Of a stretch of 64,000 nucleotides of DNA, positions 34,144-43,513 are shown in pieces. The translations under genes and the position numbers were made by a program. This stretch comes from Achatina immaculata (taxonomy: Eukaryota > Mollusca > Gastropoda > Stylommatophora > Achatinidae), in contig CM019718.1 of NCBI GenBank assembly GCA_009760885.1, positions 27,959,633 to 28,023,632 of the forward strand, written 5' to 3'. Every line of letters starts with the position of its first letter. Positions within the stretch are counted from its first letter, which is position 1. The notes beneath the pieces were generated by a model. The model ran no database searches and was not told where the DNA came from. It worked only from the letters and a program-made list of their open reading frames with translations.

Positions 34144-34848
34144 CAAAGAGAGTTGGGAGGGCAGTGGGAGGAGAGAGGGGTCAAAAGAGACAAGATAGAG
34201 GAATAAAGGACGGAAAGAGAAGAGAAGAAAGAGACAAGATAGAGAGAGAGAGGAATAAAGGACGGAAAGAGAAGGGAAGAAAGAGACAGGAAGAGACGGG
34301 AGGAGAGAGAAACAGAAAGAAACGGGAAGAGAGAGAGACAGAAAGAAACGGGAAGAGAGACAGACAGAAAGAAACGGGAAGAGAGAGAGACAGAAAGAAA
34401 CGGGAAGAGAGAGAGACAGAAAGAAACGGGAAGAGAGAGAGACAGAAAGAAACGGGAAGAGAGAGAGACAGAAAGAGAGGGGAAGAGAGAGAGACAGAAA
34501 GAGACGGGAAGAGAGAGAGACAGAAAGAGACGGGAAGAGAGAGAGACAGAAAGAGACGGGAGGAGAGAGAGACAGAAAGAGACGGGAAGAGAGAGAGACA
34601 GAAAGAGACGGGAGGAGAGAGAGACAGAAAGAGACGGGAGGAGAGAGAGACAGAAAGAGACGGGAGACTTTCGAGAGAGAGACAGAAAGAGACGGGAAGA
34701 GAGAGAGACAGAAAGAGAGAGAGAGAGACAGAAAGAGACGGGAAGAGAGAGAGACAGAAAGAGATGGGAAGAGAGAGAGACAGAAAGAGACGGGAAGAGA
34801 GAGAGAGACAGAAAGAGATGGGAAGATAGGGAAGGAGACGGGAAATAA
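34144..34848. repeat. Purine-rich 24-bp satellite
   Basis: Units of AGAGACAGAAAGAGACGGGA plus AGAG form 700 bases of almost pure purine on the + strand. The period equals 8 codons, giving a 236-codon + frame (RERQKETG repeats) and a 267-codon minus frame. Neither is a gene. Mirror-repeat purine tracts of this size are prone to triplex formation. Confidence 0.95.
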
Positions 34849-34854
34849 TCTTTA

Positions 34855-34925
34855 TTTTTCAAGGGTAAAGAATTGGGCACGCAGGCCCGTCTTACATTCT
34901 GCCCTTCATCACTCCATCTTTCATT
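34855..34925. repeat. Dispersed 65-bp sequence, copy 1
   Basis: Contains GAATTGGGCACGCAGGCCCG then TCTTACATTC and CCCTTCATCA. A closely similar copy lies at about 35357-35427. Both directly follow purine-rich arrays. It may be the conserved part of an unidentified dispersed element. Confidence 0.75.
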
Positions 34926-35091
34926 CTTCCCACACACTTGATTTAGTACAAAAATACAAATTAAATTAGTAAAAACATATCAAAAGAGTGTAAGATTTAA
35001 CTACTACATTCAAAGTAAAAGAGAAGAAGTAATTAACCTAATAAAATAGCACTCACGCACACATACACACGCAGACATATACATATACAAA

Positions 35092-35312
35092 CAGAAAGAG
35101 ATGTGAAGAGAGAAACAGAAAAAGATGGGAAGAGAGAGACAGAAAGAGATGGGACAAGAGAGACAGAAAGAGACATTAAGAGAGAGACAGAAAGAGATGG
35201 GAAGAAAGAAACAGAAAGAGACGAGAAAAGAGACACAGAAAGAGATGGGAAGAGACCAAAAAGAAAGAGACTGAAAGAGTGAGAGCGACAAAGAGAGGGG
35301 AAGAGAGAGAGA
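35092..35312. repeat. Second purine-rich array, about 22-24 bp
   Basis: Degenerate units of AGAGACAGAAAGAGATGGGA, clearly related to the 34.1-34.8 kb array but more diverged and separated from it by about 240 bases of AT-rich sequence. Confidence 0.92.
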
Positions 35313-35356
35313 TTGATTGACTGACTAATTGTGTGACTGATTGACTGGCTGATCTT

Positions 35357-35427
35357 TAGTTTCAAAGGGTTAAGAATTGGGCACGCAGGCCCGTCTAACA
35401 TTCCACCCTTCATCATACAGCTTTCAC
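35357..35427. repeat. Dispersed 65-bp sequence, copy 2
   Basis: Matches the 34855-34925 copy: GAATTGGGCACGCAGGCCCG, then TCTAACATTC and CCCTTCATCA. With the purine array before each copy, the pair looks like an old duplication of about 500 bp, or two insertions of one element. Confidence 0.75.
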
Positions 35428-35469
35428 TCAGTCACAGTCAGTCAGCATTTGTTACTGAGCAGAATAAAG

Positions 35470-35492
35470 ATGAAGAAGAAGAAGAAGAAGGA
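35470..35492. repeat. (GAA)n microsatellite
   Basis: About seven GAA units following ATAAAGAT. Confidence 0.85.
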
Positions 35493-35513
35493 GAAATACA
35501 CTATCTCTTGTCC

Positions 35514-37553
35514 GTTCACTCTACACTCTGATACATACACTTCACTCTCAGATACATACACTCAACACTCTGATACATACACTTCACTTTCTGATACATA
35601 CACTCAACACTCTGATACATACACTTCACTCTCAGATACATACACTCAACACTCTGATACATACACTTCACTCTCAGATACATATACTCAACACTCTGAT
35701 ACATACACTTCACTTTCTGATACATACACTTCACTTTCTGATACATACACTCAACACTCTGATACATACACTTCACTCTCTGCTACATACACTCCACACT
35801 CTGATACATACACTCCACACTCTGATACATACACTTCACATTCTGATACATACACTCCACACTCTGATACATACACTCCACACTCTGATACATACACTCC
35901 ACACTCTGATACATACACTCCACACTCTGATACATATACTCAACACTCTGATACATACATTCCACTCTCTGATACATATACTCAGCACTCTGATACATAC
36001 ACTTCACTCTCTGATACATATACTCCACACTCTGATACATACACTTCACTCTCTGATACATATACTCAACACTCTGATACATACACTTCACTCTCTGATA
36101 CTCTGATACATACACTTCACTCTCTGATACATATACTCAACACTCTGATACATACACTTCACTCTCTGATAATATACTAACCACTCTGATATATACACTT
36201 CACTCTCTGATACATATACTCAACACTCTGATACATACACTGCATGCTCTGATACATATACTCCACACTCTTATACATACACTTCACTCTCTGATACATA
36301 TACTCAACACTTTGATACATACTCTCTGATACATATACTCAACACTCTGATACATACTCTCTGATACATATACTCAACACTTTGATACATACTCTCTGAT
36401 ACATATACTCAACACTCTGATACATACACTTCACACTCTGATACATACACTTCACTCTCTGATACACCACTCTTTGATGCATACACTCCATTCTCTGATA
36501 CATACACTCAACACCCTGATACAGACACTCAACACTCAGATACATACACTCAACACTCTGATACATATACTCAGCACTCTGATAGATGCACTCAACACTC
36601 TGATACATACACTCAACACTCTGATACATACACTCACCACCCTGATACATACACTCAACACCCTGATACATATACTCAGCACTCTGATAGATGCACTCAA
36701 CACCCTGATACATACACTCAGCTCTCTGATACATACACTCCACTCTATGATACATAAACACTCTGATACATAAACTCAACACTCTGATGCATACACTCAG
36801 CTCTCTGATACATACACTTAACACTCTGATACATACACTCAACACTCTGATACATAAACTCAACACCCTGATACATACACTCAGCTCTCTGATACATACA
36901 CTCCACTCTATGATACATAAACACTCTGATACATAAACTCAACACCCTGATACATACACTCCACAATCTGATACATACACTTAACACCCTGATACATACA
37001 CTTAACACTCTGATACATACACTTAACACTCTGATACATACACTTAACACCCTGATACATACACTTAACACTCTGATACATACACTTAACACCCTGATAC
37101 ATACACTTAACACCCTGATACATACACTTAACACTCTGATACATACACTTAACACCCTGATACATACACTTAACACTCTGATACATACACTTAACACTCT
37201 GATACATACACTCAACACCCTGATACATACACTTAACACTCTGATACATACACTTAACACTCTGATACATACACTTAACACTCTGATACATGCACTCAGC
37301 TCTCTGATACATACACTCCACTCTATGATATATAAACACTCTGATACATAAACTAAACACTCTGATGCATACACTTAACACTCTGATACATACACTTAAC
37401 ACTCTGATACATACACTTCACTCTGTGATGCATACACTCCACTCTGTGATGCATACACTCCACCCTGTGATACATACACTCCACACTATCTGATACATAG
37501 ACTCCACACTCTGATCCATACACTCCACTCTCTGATCCATACACTCCTCTCTC
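35514..37553. repeat. 21-bp satellite, 2 kb, about 97 units
   Basis: Unit CACTCTGATACATACACTCA plus one base. It equals 7 codons (HSDTYTQ on +; CMYQSVE on minus), so frames of 267 codons on + and 209 on minus stay open. Subdomains differ: ACTTCACTCTCTG left, CATATACTCAACAC middle, CACTTAACACYCTG at 36.96-37.28 kb. None is a gene. Confidence 0.95.
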
Positions 37554-37624
37554 TGGTTAACTACATGAAATAAACTTAATTACATTCTTTTTTTAACTGA
37601 GACTCACCTTGATCAGTTCTACTT

Positions 37625-38003
37625 GTGACCTTCTGCCTACAGGCCCCATCTACACAAAAGAGGTGCACTAGAAGATCCAGAATGCCCTCTCTGCAGCGAC
37701 AGGCACACCTCGGAGCACGTGCTCTTAGAATGCAGAGTATCATTAGGTCAAGGACGCTACAACTGGCGACACAACAGAGTGTTGTAGACAGGGCAAAAGA
37801 TAAAGCAAATAACAGCAAAAGAGTTGAGGCCCCAATTAAGTACTTCGTAGGCGCTGGTACGATACCAATTATTGAAATCAGGGACATTCCCTTACCATCA
37901 CTGCTAGATGGTGGAAATGACTGGGACGTGGTAGCGGACCTTCTAGAAAGAAGAGAATACCCGACAGCCATCAAGAACGCAAGAATGCGACCGGACATTG
38001 TAG
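37625..38003 (+). pseudogene. LINE with restriction-like endonuclease: zinc-knuckle and RLE region, 5' part
   Basis: One frame reads CPLCSDRHTSEHVLLEC then GQGRYNWRHNRVL and a TAG near 37783. This CxxC...H...C zinc knuckle followed by GRYxWRH is a signature just before the endonuclease domain in non-LTR elements of the restriction-like endonuclease (RLE) group. The next frame continues with VDRAKDKAN, then DIPLPSLLDGGNDWDVVADL and ARMRPDIVV, the start of the RLE domain (RPD motif). A frameshift at about 37780 separates the parts. The reverse-transcriptase region is missing upstream, where the 21-bp satellite ends about 70 bases away. The ORF is then cut at about 38003 by another LINE and resumes at about 38487. 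Confidence 0.8.
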
Positions 38004-38486
38004 TATCATTCATTCATTCATTTGCATGTGGGACATTGCCTCCCTAACAGCATTCCTGTAGGCCTCTCGGTTGTGAGCAAGATGCCCTGCTGCTGATGCA
38101 TCCATTTGCAGATCATCAAAGATGTCTTGCAGCCATCTTCGCCTTGGTCTTCCTTTCTTTCTTTTTCCCATTATGTACCCTTCCAAGACGGTTTTCTCTA
38201 AATTATCATGACGTTTAATGTGTTAAAAATATTTAACTTTTCTCTGGTTAATCCTCTTTACTAGCCAGCCTTCTTCAATATTAAGTTCTTGTAGTATGGA
38301 TATACTGCTGTTCTTACGGACTGACATAATTAGTTTTTCCATTCCTCTTTGTGTTGTGGACAGTAATACTGTGTCATCAGCATATCTAGTCTCTGGTATT
38401 TCATAACCTCCAAGTGTTATGGCATCGTAATAATCTTTGTCTACATCTTCTCTAACATTGAAGTATACTCCATAGAAAAACAGGAA
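38003..38486 (-). mobile_element. LINE family A copy, internally deleted, nested in the RLE LINE
   Basis: Read on the minus strand, the 5' part has a reverse-transcriptase fragment, GGYEIPETRYADDTVLLS, with the catalytic YADD box. After LIMSVRKN it jumps directly to SISILQELNIEEGWLVKRIN, the C-terminal region, and then to GRP(K/R)RR and the (AATG)n tail at 38003-38020. The intervening 150 or so codons that normally separate these blocks are absent, so the copy carries an internal deletion near 38305 as well as 5' truncation. It splits the RLE element's endonuclease domain and must be younger than that element. Confidence 0.8.
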
Positions 38487-38660
38487 CTAATAATGATCGG
38501 GCTTACGGTTCCGTACGAAACAAGAATAGAGGAGCAACATCTGTTCAAATGTGAGAAGTACAATGACCTGGTCAAGCAACTGAGACAGGGGGCAGGAGTC
38601 AAGGCAAAAGTGATAGCTGTAGAAGTGGGGGCGAGAGGATTCGTAGCAACATCGCATATG
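38487..38660 (+). pseudogene. RLE-type LINE endonuclease domain, 3' part
   Basis: The frame from about 38493 reads LTVPYETRIEEQHLFKCEKY, then NDLVKQLRQG and VEVGARGFVATS. In intact RLE elements this follows the RPD motif: the (I/E)LTVP(Y/W)E strand, a K...KY catalytic motif and the VEVGCRGF end. It completes the domain begun at 37625-38003 and shows that the segment between is an insertion. The sequence runs into the C-rich array within about 20 bases of the conserved end. Confidence 0.82.
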
Positions 38661-38664
38661 AGCC

Positions 38665-40000
38665 TCCTCTGTCCTGCCTCGCTCTACCCTGTCCTCACCT
38701 GTCCTGCCCTACCCTCGCCTGTCCTGCCCTACCCTCGCCTGTCCTGCCCTAACCTCGCTTTCCCTGCCCTACCCTACTCTTGCCTGCCCTGCCCTACCCT
38801 ACCCTCGCCTGTCCTGCCCTGCCCTCGCCTGCCCTGCCCTCGCCTGTCCTGCCCAGCCCTGCCCTGTCCTCATCTGTCCTGCCCTAACCTCGCCTGCCCT
38901 ACCCTAAAATCACCTTTCCTGCCCTGCCCTCGCCTGTCCTGCCCCGCCCTGCCCTGCCCTCGCCTGTCCCACCCCGCCCTACCCTACCCTCGCCTGTCCT
39001 GCCCTGCCCTCGCCTGCCCTGCCCTACCCTCGCCTGTCCTGCCCTACCCTCGCCTGTCCTCCCCTGCCCTCGCCTGTCCTGCCCCGCCCTGCCCTGCCCT
39101 GCCCTCGCCTGCCCTGCCCTCGCCTGTCCCACCCCGCCCTACCCTACACTCGCCTGCCCTGCCCCGCCTTACCCTACTCTCGCCTGTCCTCTCCCCTACC
39201 CTACCCTCGCCTGTCCTGCCCCTCTACCCTACACTCGCCTGTCCTGACCCGCCCTACCCTACACTCGCCTGCCCTGCCCCCCTTACCCTACACTCGCCTG
39301 TCCTGACCCGCCCTACCCTACCCTCGCCTGTCCTGCCCCTCTACCCTACACTCGCCTGTCCCACCCCGCCCTACCCTACCCTCGCCTGTCCCACCCCGCC
39401 CTACCCTACCCTCGCCTGTCTTGTCCCGCCCTCCCCTACCCTCGCCTGTCCTGCCCCGCCCTGCCTTGCTCCGCTTACCCTACCCTCGCCTGCCCTGCTC
39501 CGCTTACCCTACCCTCACCTGTCCTGCCCCGCCCTGCCCTGCCCCGCTTACCCTACCCTCGCCTGTCCTGCCCCGCCTTACCCTACCCTCGCCTGCCCTG
39601 CTCCGCTTACCCTACCCTCACCTGTCCTGCCCCGCCCTGCCCTGCCCCGCTTACCCTACCCTCGCCTGTCCTGCCCCACCCTGCGCTACCCTACCCTCGC
39701 CTGTCCTGCCCCACCCTGCGCTACCCTACCCTCGCCTGTCCTGCCCCACCCTGCCCTACCTTACCCTCGCCTATCCTGCCCTGCCCTGCCCTACCCTCGC
39801 CTGCCCTGCCCCGCCCTATCCTCGCCTGCCCTGCCCCGCCCTATCCTCGCCTGCCCTGCCCCGCCCTATCCTCGCCTGCCCTGCCCCGCCCTATCCTCGC
39901 CTGCCCTGCCCTACCCTCGCATGTCCTGTCCCGCCTTACCCTACCCTCGCATGCCCTGCCCTACCCTCGCATGTCCTGTCCCGCCCTGTTGTGCCCTTCG
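38665..40000. repeat. C-rich 20-25 bp satellite, 1.3 kb, G-quadruplex-prone
   Basis: Units of CCTGCCCTACCCTCGCCTGT and longer variants (CCTGCCCCGCCCTACCCTAC). The minus strand carries dense GGGCAGGGCGGGG-type runs suited to G-quadruplexes. The 513-codon frame 38493-40034 begins in the RLE LINE and is otherwise CPALP/RLSCP repeats; it is not a gene. Confidence 0.95.
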
Positions 40001-40609
40001 TTGCCAAATAGCTACTTCTACTGAAGGGAGATAAGCTGATATATGGGAAACTGCATCAAAAACGTTTATTCTTACAGGAAACAGGTCCCGGGATTTGAAG
40101 ATTAAGGATTCTATAGACTTCCCTATTATTCCTGGGAGGACGAATGTTCAATGTTGTCTTCGGGTGGGCTATTTCTGACATATTTCCGGCTCTCAGTTTC
40201 AGACCCAACGTTGGCATTGGCTGAAATCTATCTCAACTTACCGGGGTTATCCCCCCTGAGATGACCCGGGGTGACGCCAGCCTCGTTATCGACACTGGAC
40301 TTGTCACAGGTCACTGGAAGATAACTGTCAAGGGGAATCCCCAGCTGAGACCTGGAACATTTTTCTAGCTCATGTTTTCTTGTTTCAACAGATTTGAAAG
40401 ATGATTTAGTCTCGTTCGGGTCTCGGAAGAAACAAAGAAGAAATATTTAAAGAAAGAAAGCAGAAAATGAGTTATTCATCCTTTATCTACCGTGCCGGAC
40501 ATCAGGGGGAGGCAACCCTTCTTCCGGAGTGTGAAAATCTAAGGGACATAACCAGCCCTTCTTGACGCCAGTGACTAGGGCAAGCATCGTTTTCTACCAA
40601 ATGCTATTT
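40001..40609. other. Low-repeat sequence, nothing recognised
   Basis: About 600 bases of non-tandem sequence between two arrays. No open frame longer than about 60 codons stands out and I recognise no element. Confidence 0.5.
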
Positions 40610-40888
40610 TGTGTGTGGAGGCTGTATGTGTGTTGCGTGTATGGTTGTAGTGTGTGGAGGCTGTATGTGTGTTGCGTGTATGGTTGTAGTGTGTGGAGGC
40701 TGTATGTGTGTTGCGTGTATGGTTGTAGTGTGTGGAGGCTGTATGTGTGTTGCATGTATGGTTGTAGTGTGTGTTGCATGTATGGTTGTAGTGTGTGGAG
40801 GCTGTATGTGTGTTGCGTGTATGGTTGTAGTGTGTGGAGGCTGTATGTGTGTTGCGTGTATGGTTGTAGTGTGTGGAGGCTGTATGTA
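40610..40888. repeat. 39-bp GT-rich minisatellite, about seven copies
   Basis: Unit GTGTGGAGGCTGTATGTGTG then TTGCGTGTATGGTTGTAGT. One internal copy is truncated to about 24 bp (near 40765). Otherwise copies are nearly identical. Cys-rich frames of 94-109 codons are by-products. Confidence 0.94.
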
Positions 40889-41154
40889 TAGTTAATCAGA
40901 AAAGAAGTACTGCATGAACTAAAGTTGTGAACACAGTTATCGTTACTGCCGCTCTACTGTGCCTGTGGATACGCACACAAAGGCAGATAAAAAAGTAACC
41001 GCAAAACAGTCATTATATCCCTTGATTTGCCGTTAAGTTTTGAATCGCGCTCACATATAAAATAAAGCTGTTCCTTGTTTTTTTTCAATTTTCATGTCCA
41101 AGTTTTTTTCTAGTTCAGAGAAGTCACATGACCCGAGTCATTCTGCACTGGTAG
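40889..41154. other. Short unique spacer
   Basis: AT-rich non-repetitive spacer, no feature recognised. Confidence 0.45.
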
Positions 41155-41646
41155 ATGAAGGAACTAAACATTGTGCTTTTCTAAAGTAGGAACTAAACAT
41201 TGTGCTTTTCTAAAGTAGGAACTAAACATTGTGCTTTTCTAAAGTAGGAACTAAACATTGTGCTTTTCTAAAGTAGGAACTAAACATTGTGCTTTTCTAA
41301 AGTAGGAACTAAACATTGTGCTTTTGTAATGAAATAACTAAACATTATGCTTTTGTAATGAAATAACTAAACATTATGCTTTTGTAAAGTAGGAACTAAA
41401 CACTGTGCTTTTGTAAAGTAGGAACTAAACATTGTGCTTTTGTAAAGAAGGAACTAAACATTGTGCTTTTGTAAAGAAGGAACTAAACATTGTGCTTTTG
41501 TAAAGAAGGAACTAAACATTGTGCTTTTGTAAAGTAGGAACTAAAAATTATGCTTTTGTAAAGAAGGAACTAAACACTGTGCTTTTGTAAAGAAGGAACT
41601 AAACATTGTGCTTTTGTAAAGAAGGAACTAAGCATTGTGCTTTTAT
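41155..41646. repeat. 29-bp minisatellite, locus 1
   Basis: About 17 copies of GAACTAAACATTGTGCTTTT followed by STAAAGTAG. Variants AAAGAAG and AATGAAATAA form blocks. The same unit recurs at 43246-43513. Confidence 0.95.
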
Positions 41647-41818
41647 ACTGGAAATTCAGAGATTAAAATTTTAAAAACCCACAGGTCTGTAACAGCCTGG
41701 TTCCAACTTCAAATTTAGCTGGTGCTAGCGCTGTTCTTTTACATTGTTCTTATACATTGTTCTTATATACTGTTATTTCAACAGATTTCTGTTCCTGTGC
41801 CTTCATGCGTTCTTCTGT

Positions 41819-42257
41819 TTCCAAACATTCTAATATCAGTTTTGATGTCTGCAAGCCTCGCCTCTATCAAACATTCTAATATCAGTTTTGATGTCTGCAA
41901 GCCTCGCCTCTACCAAACATTCTAATATCAGTTTTGATGTCTGCAAGCCTCGCCTCTACCATACATTCTAATATCAGTTTTGCTATCTGCAAGCCTCGTC
42001 TCTACCAAACATTCTAATATCAGTTTTGATGTCTGCAAGCCTCGCCTCTACCAAACATTCTAATATCAGTTTTGATGTCTGCAAGCCTAGTTTTTTCCAC
42101 CCATTCTAATATCAGTTTTGCTATCTGCAAGCCTCGTCTCTACCAAACACTCAAATATCAGTTTTAATGTCTGCAAGCCTCGTCTCTACCAAACACTCAA
42201 ATATCAGTTTTGCTGTCTGCAAGCCTCGTTTCTATCAAACATTCTAATATCAGTTTA
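41819..42257. repeat. 46-bp minisatellite, about nine copies
   Basis: Units contain AAACATTCTAATATCAGTTT followed by TGATGTCTGCAAGCCTCGCC and TCTACC. Divergence rises to the right. Confidence 0.94.
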
Positions 42258-42336
42258 TGCCATAGGTGGAGAAGATTGTCAGCTCACAGTTTGCAGCAAA
42301 TTTTAGAGACACTTTCTGCAGAGCAACATCCTAACA

Positions 42337-42640
42337 TAATACACAGAACTATTCTACCAGCTGCGAGATAAAGCCCACATCTGGACCCACACTCACAATC
42401 TTAAGGAGCGAACGAAGAAGAAGAAGACAATCTTAAAGAGCCTACACAGAACTATTCTACCAGCAGCGAGATCAAGCTGGACCCACACTCACAATCTTAA
42501 GGAGCCTACACAGAACTATTCTACCAGCAGCGAGATCAAGCCAAAATGTGGACCCACGCTCACAATCCTACACAGAACTATTCTACCAGCAGCGAGATCA
42601 AGCTGGATCCACACTCACAATCGGAGCCTACACAGATCCA
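42337..42640. repeat. Irregular repeat of about 55-80 bp
   Basis: Four copies of ACACAGAACTATTCTACCAG followed by CAGCGAGATCAAGC and CCACACTCACAATC. Spacing varies because copies have gained or lost segments such as CTTAAGGAGC. Confidence 0.85.
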
Positions 42641-42860
42641 GATTAAGTGGAACGAGGGTCGAGTTTTAAGAGATAGTCGTAAAAATGTCAAGAGCTTGCG
42701 TAACGTGTGTGTTCCCTGGAGTTCCCATCCCCGGGCAACATAATGGCCTGGGAGTGTAGAAAGTCCCTGTCAGGTTCTGGCTGACCTATGACTTCCGTAA
42801 CACGGCTCTGAAATGATGCTAGTAAATCCAGCCACTCCCACACACTGTTTGACTGACTTG

Positions 42861-42870
42861 GGGGGGGGGG
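42861..42870. repeat. Poly-G run
   Basis: A run of about ten G within GACTTGGGG..GTCTACC. Confidence 0.8.
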
Positions 42871-42895
42871 GTCTACCTCTCACATAACTCTCAGA

Positions 42896-43245
42896 AAACT
42901 GATAGTGTTGCCAAATATATGTATCCAGGACCGTGGATAGAGCTGTTCTGAGTGTTGCTATATATATGTATCCAGGACCGTACTGAGTGTTGTTAAATAT
43001 ATGTATCCCGGACGGTGGATAGGGTTGTTCTTTGTGTTGCAGAATAAATGTACACAGGACTGTAATGAGTGTTGCGAAATATATATATACAGGAACGTGG
43101 ATAGGGCTGTACCGAATGTTGCTAAATATATGTATCCAGGACCCTACTGAGTGCTGCAAAATATATGTATCCAGGACCCTACTGAGTGTTGCAAAATATA
43201 TGTATCCAGGACCCTACTGAGTGTTGCTAAATATATGTATCCAGG
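42896..43245. repeat. 35-bp repeat with composite units
   Basis: Units of GAGTGTTGCTAAATATATGT then ATCCAGGACCCTACT. Left copies also carry GTGGATAGGGCTGTTCT, giving units of about 52-60 bp. The last unit's ATCCAGGACC runs directly into the next array. Confidence 0.9.
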
Positions 43246-43513
43246 ACCTAAACATTGTGCTTTTGAAATGAAGGAACTAAACATTGTGCTTTTGTAAAGT
43301 AGGAGCTAAACATTGTGCTTTTGTAAAGAAGGAACTAAACATTATGCTTTTGTAAAGAAGGAACTAAACATTGTGGTTTTGTAAAGTAGGAACTAAACAT
43401 TGTGGTTTTGTAAAGAAGGAACTAAACATTGTGCTTTTGTAAAGTAGGAACTAAACATTGTGGTTTTGTAAAGTAGGAACTAAACATTATGCTTTTGTAA
43501 AGAAGGAACTAAA
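43246..43513. repeat. 29-bp minisatellite, locus 2
   Basis: About nine copies of the same unit as at 41155-41646 (GAACTAAACATTGTGCTTTT then GTAAAGAAG). One array family therefore sits at two places with three other arrays between. Confidence 0.95.

Noticed and set aside
38665..40000. Interstitial telomere-like repeat (CCCTAA/CCCTAC)
   Set aside because: CCCTAC and CCCTAA occur only as parts of longer 20-25 bp C-rich units with irregular spacing, not as a 6-bp tandem array.
38493..40034. 513-codon Pro/Cys-rich frame
   Set aside because: Its first 55 codons are LINE endonuclease; the rest is the C-rich satellite with changing register.
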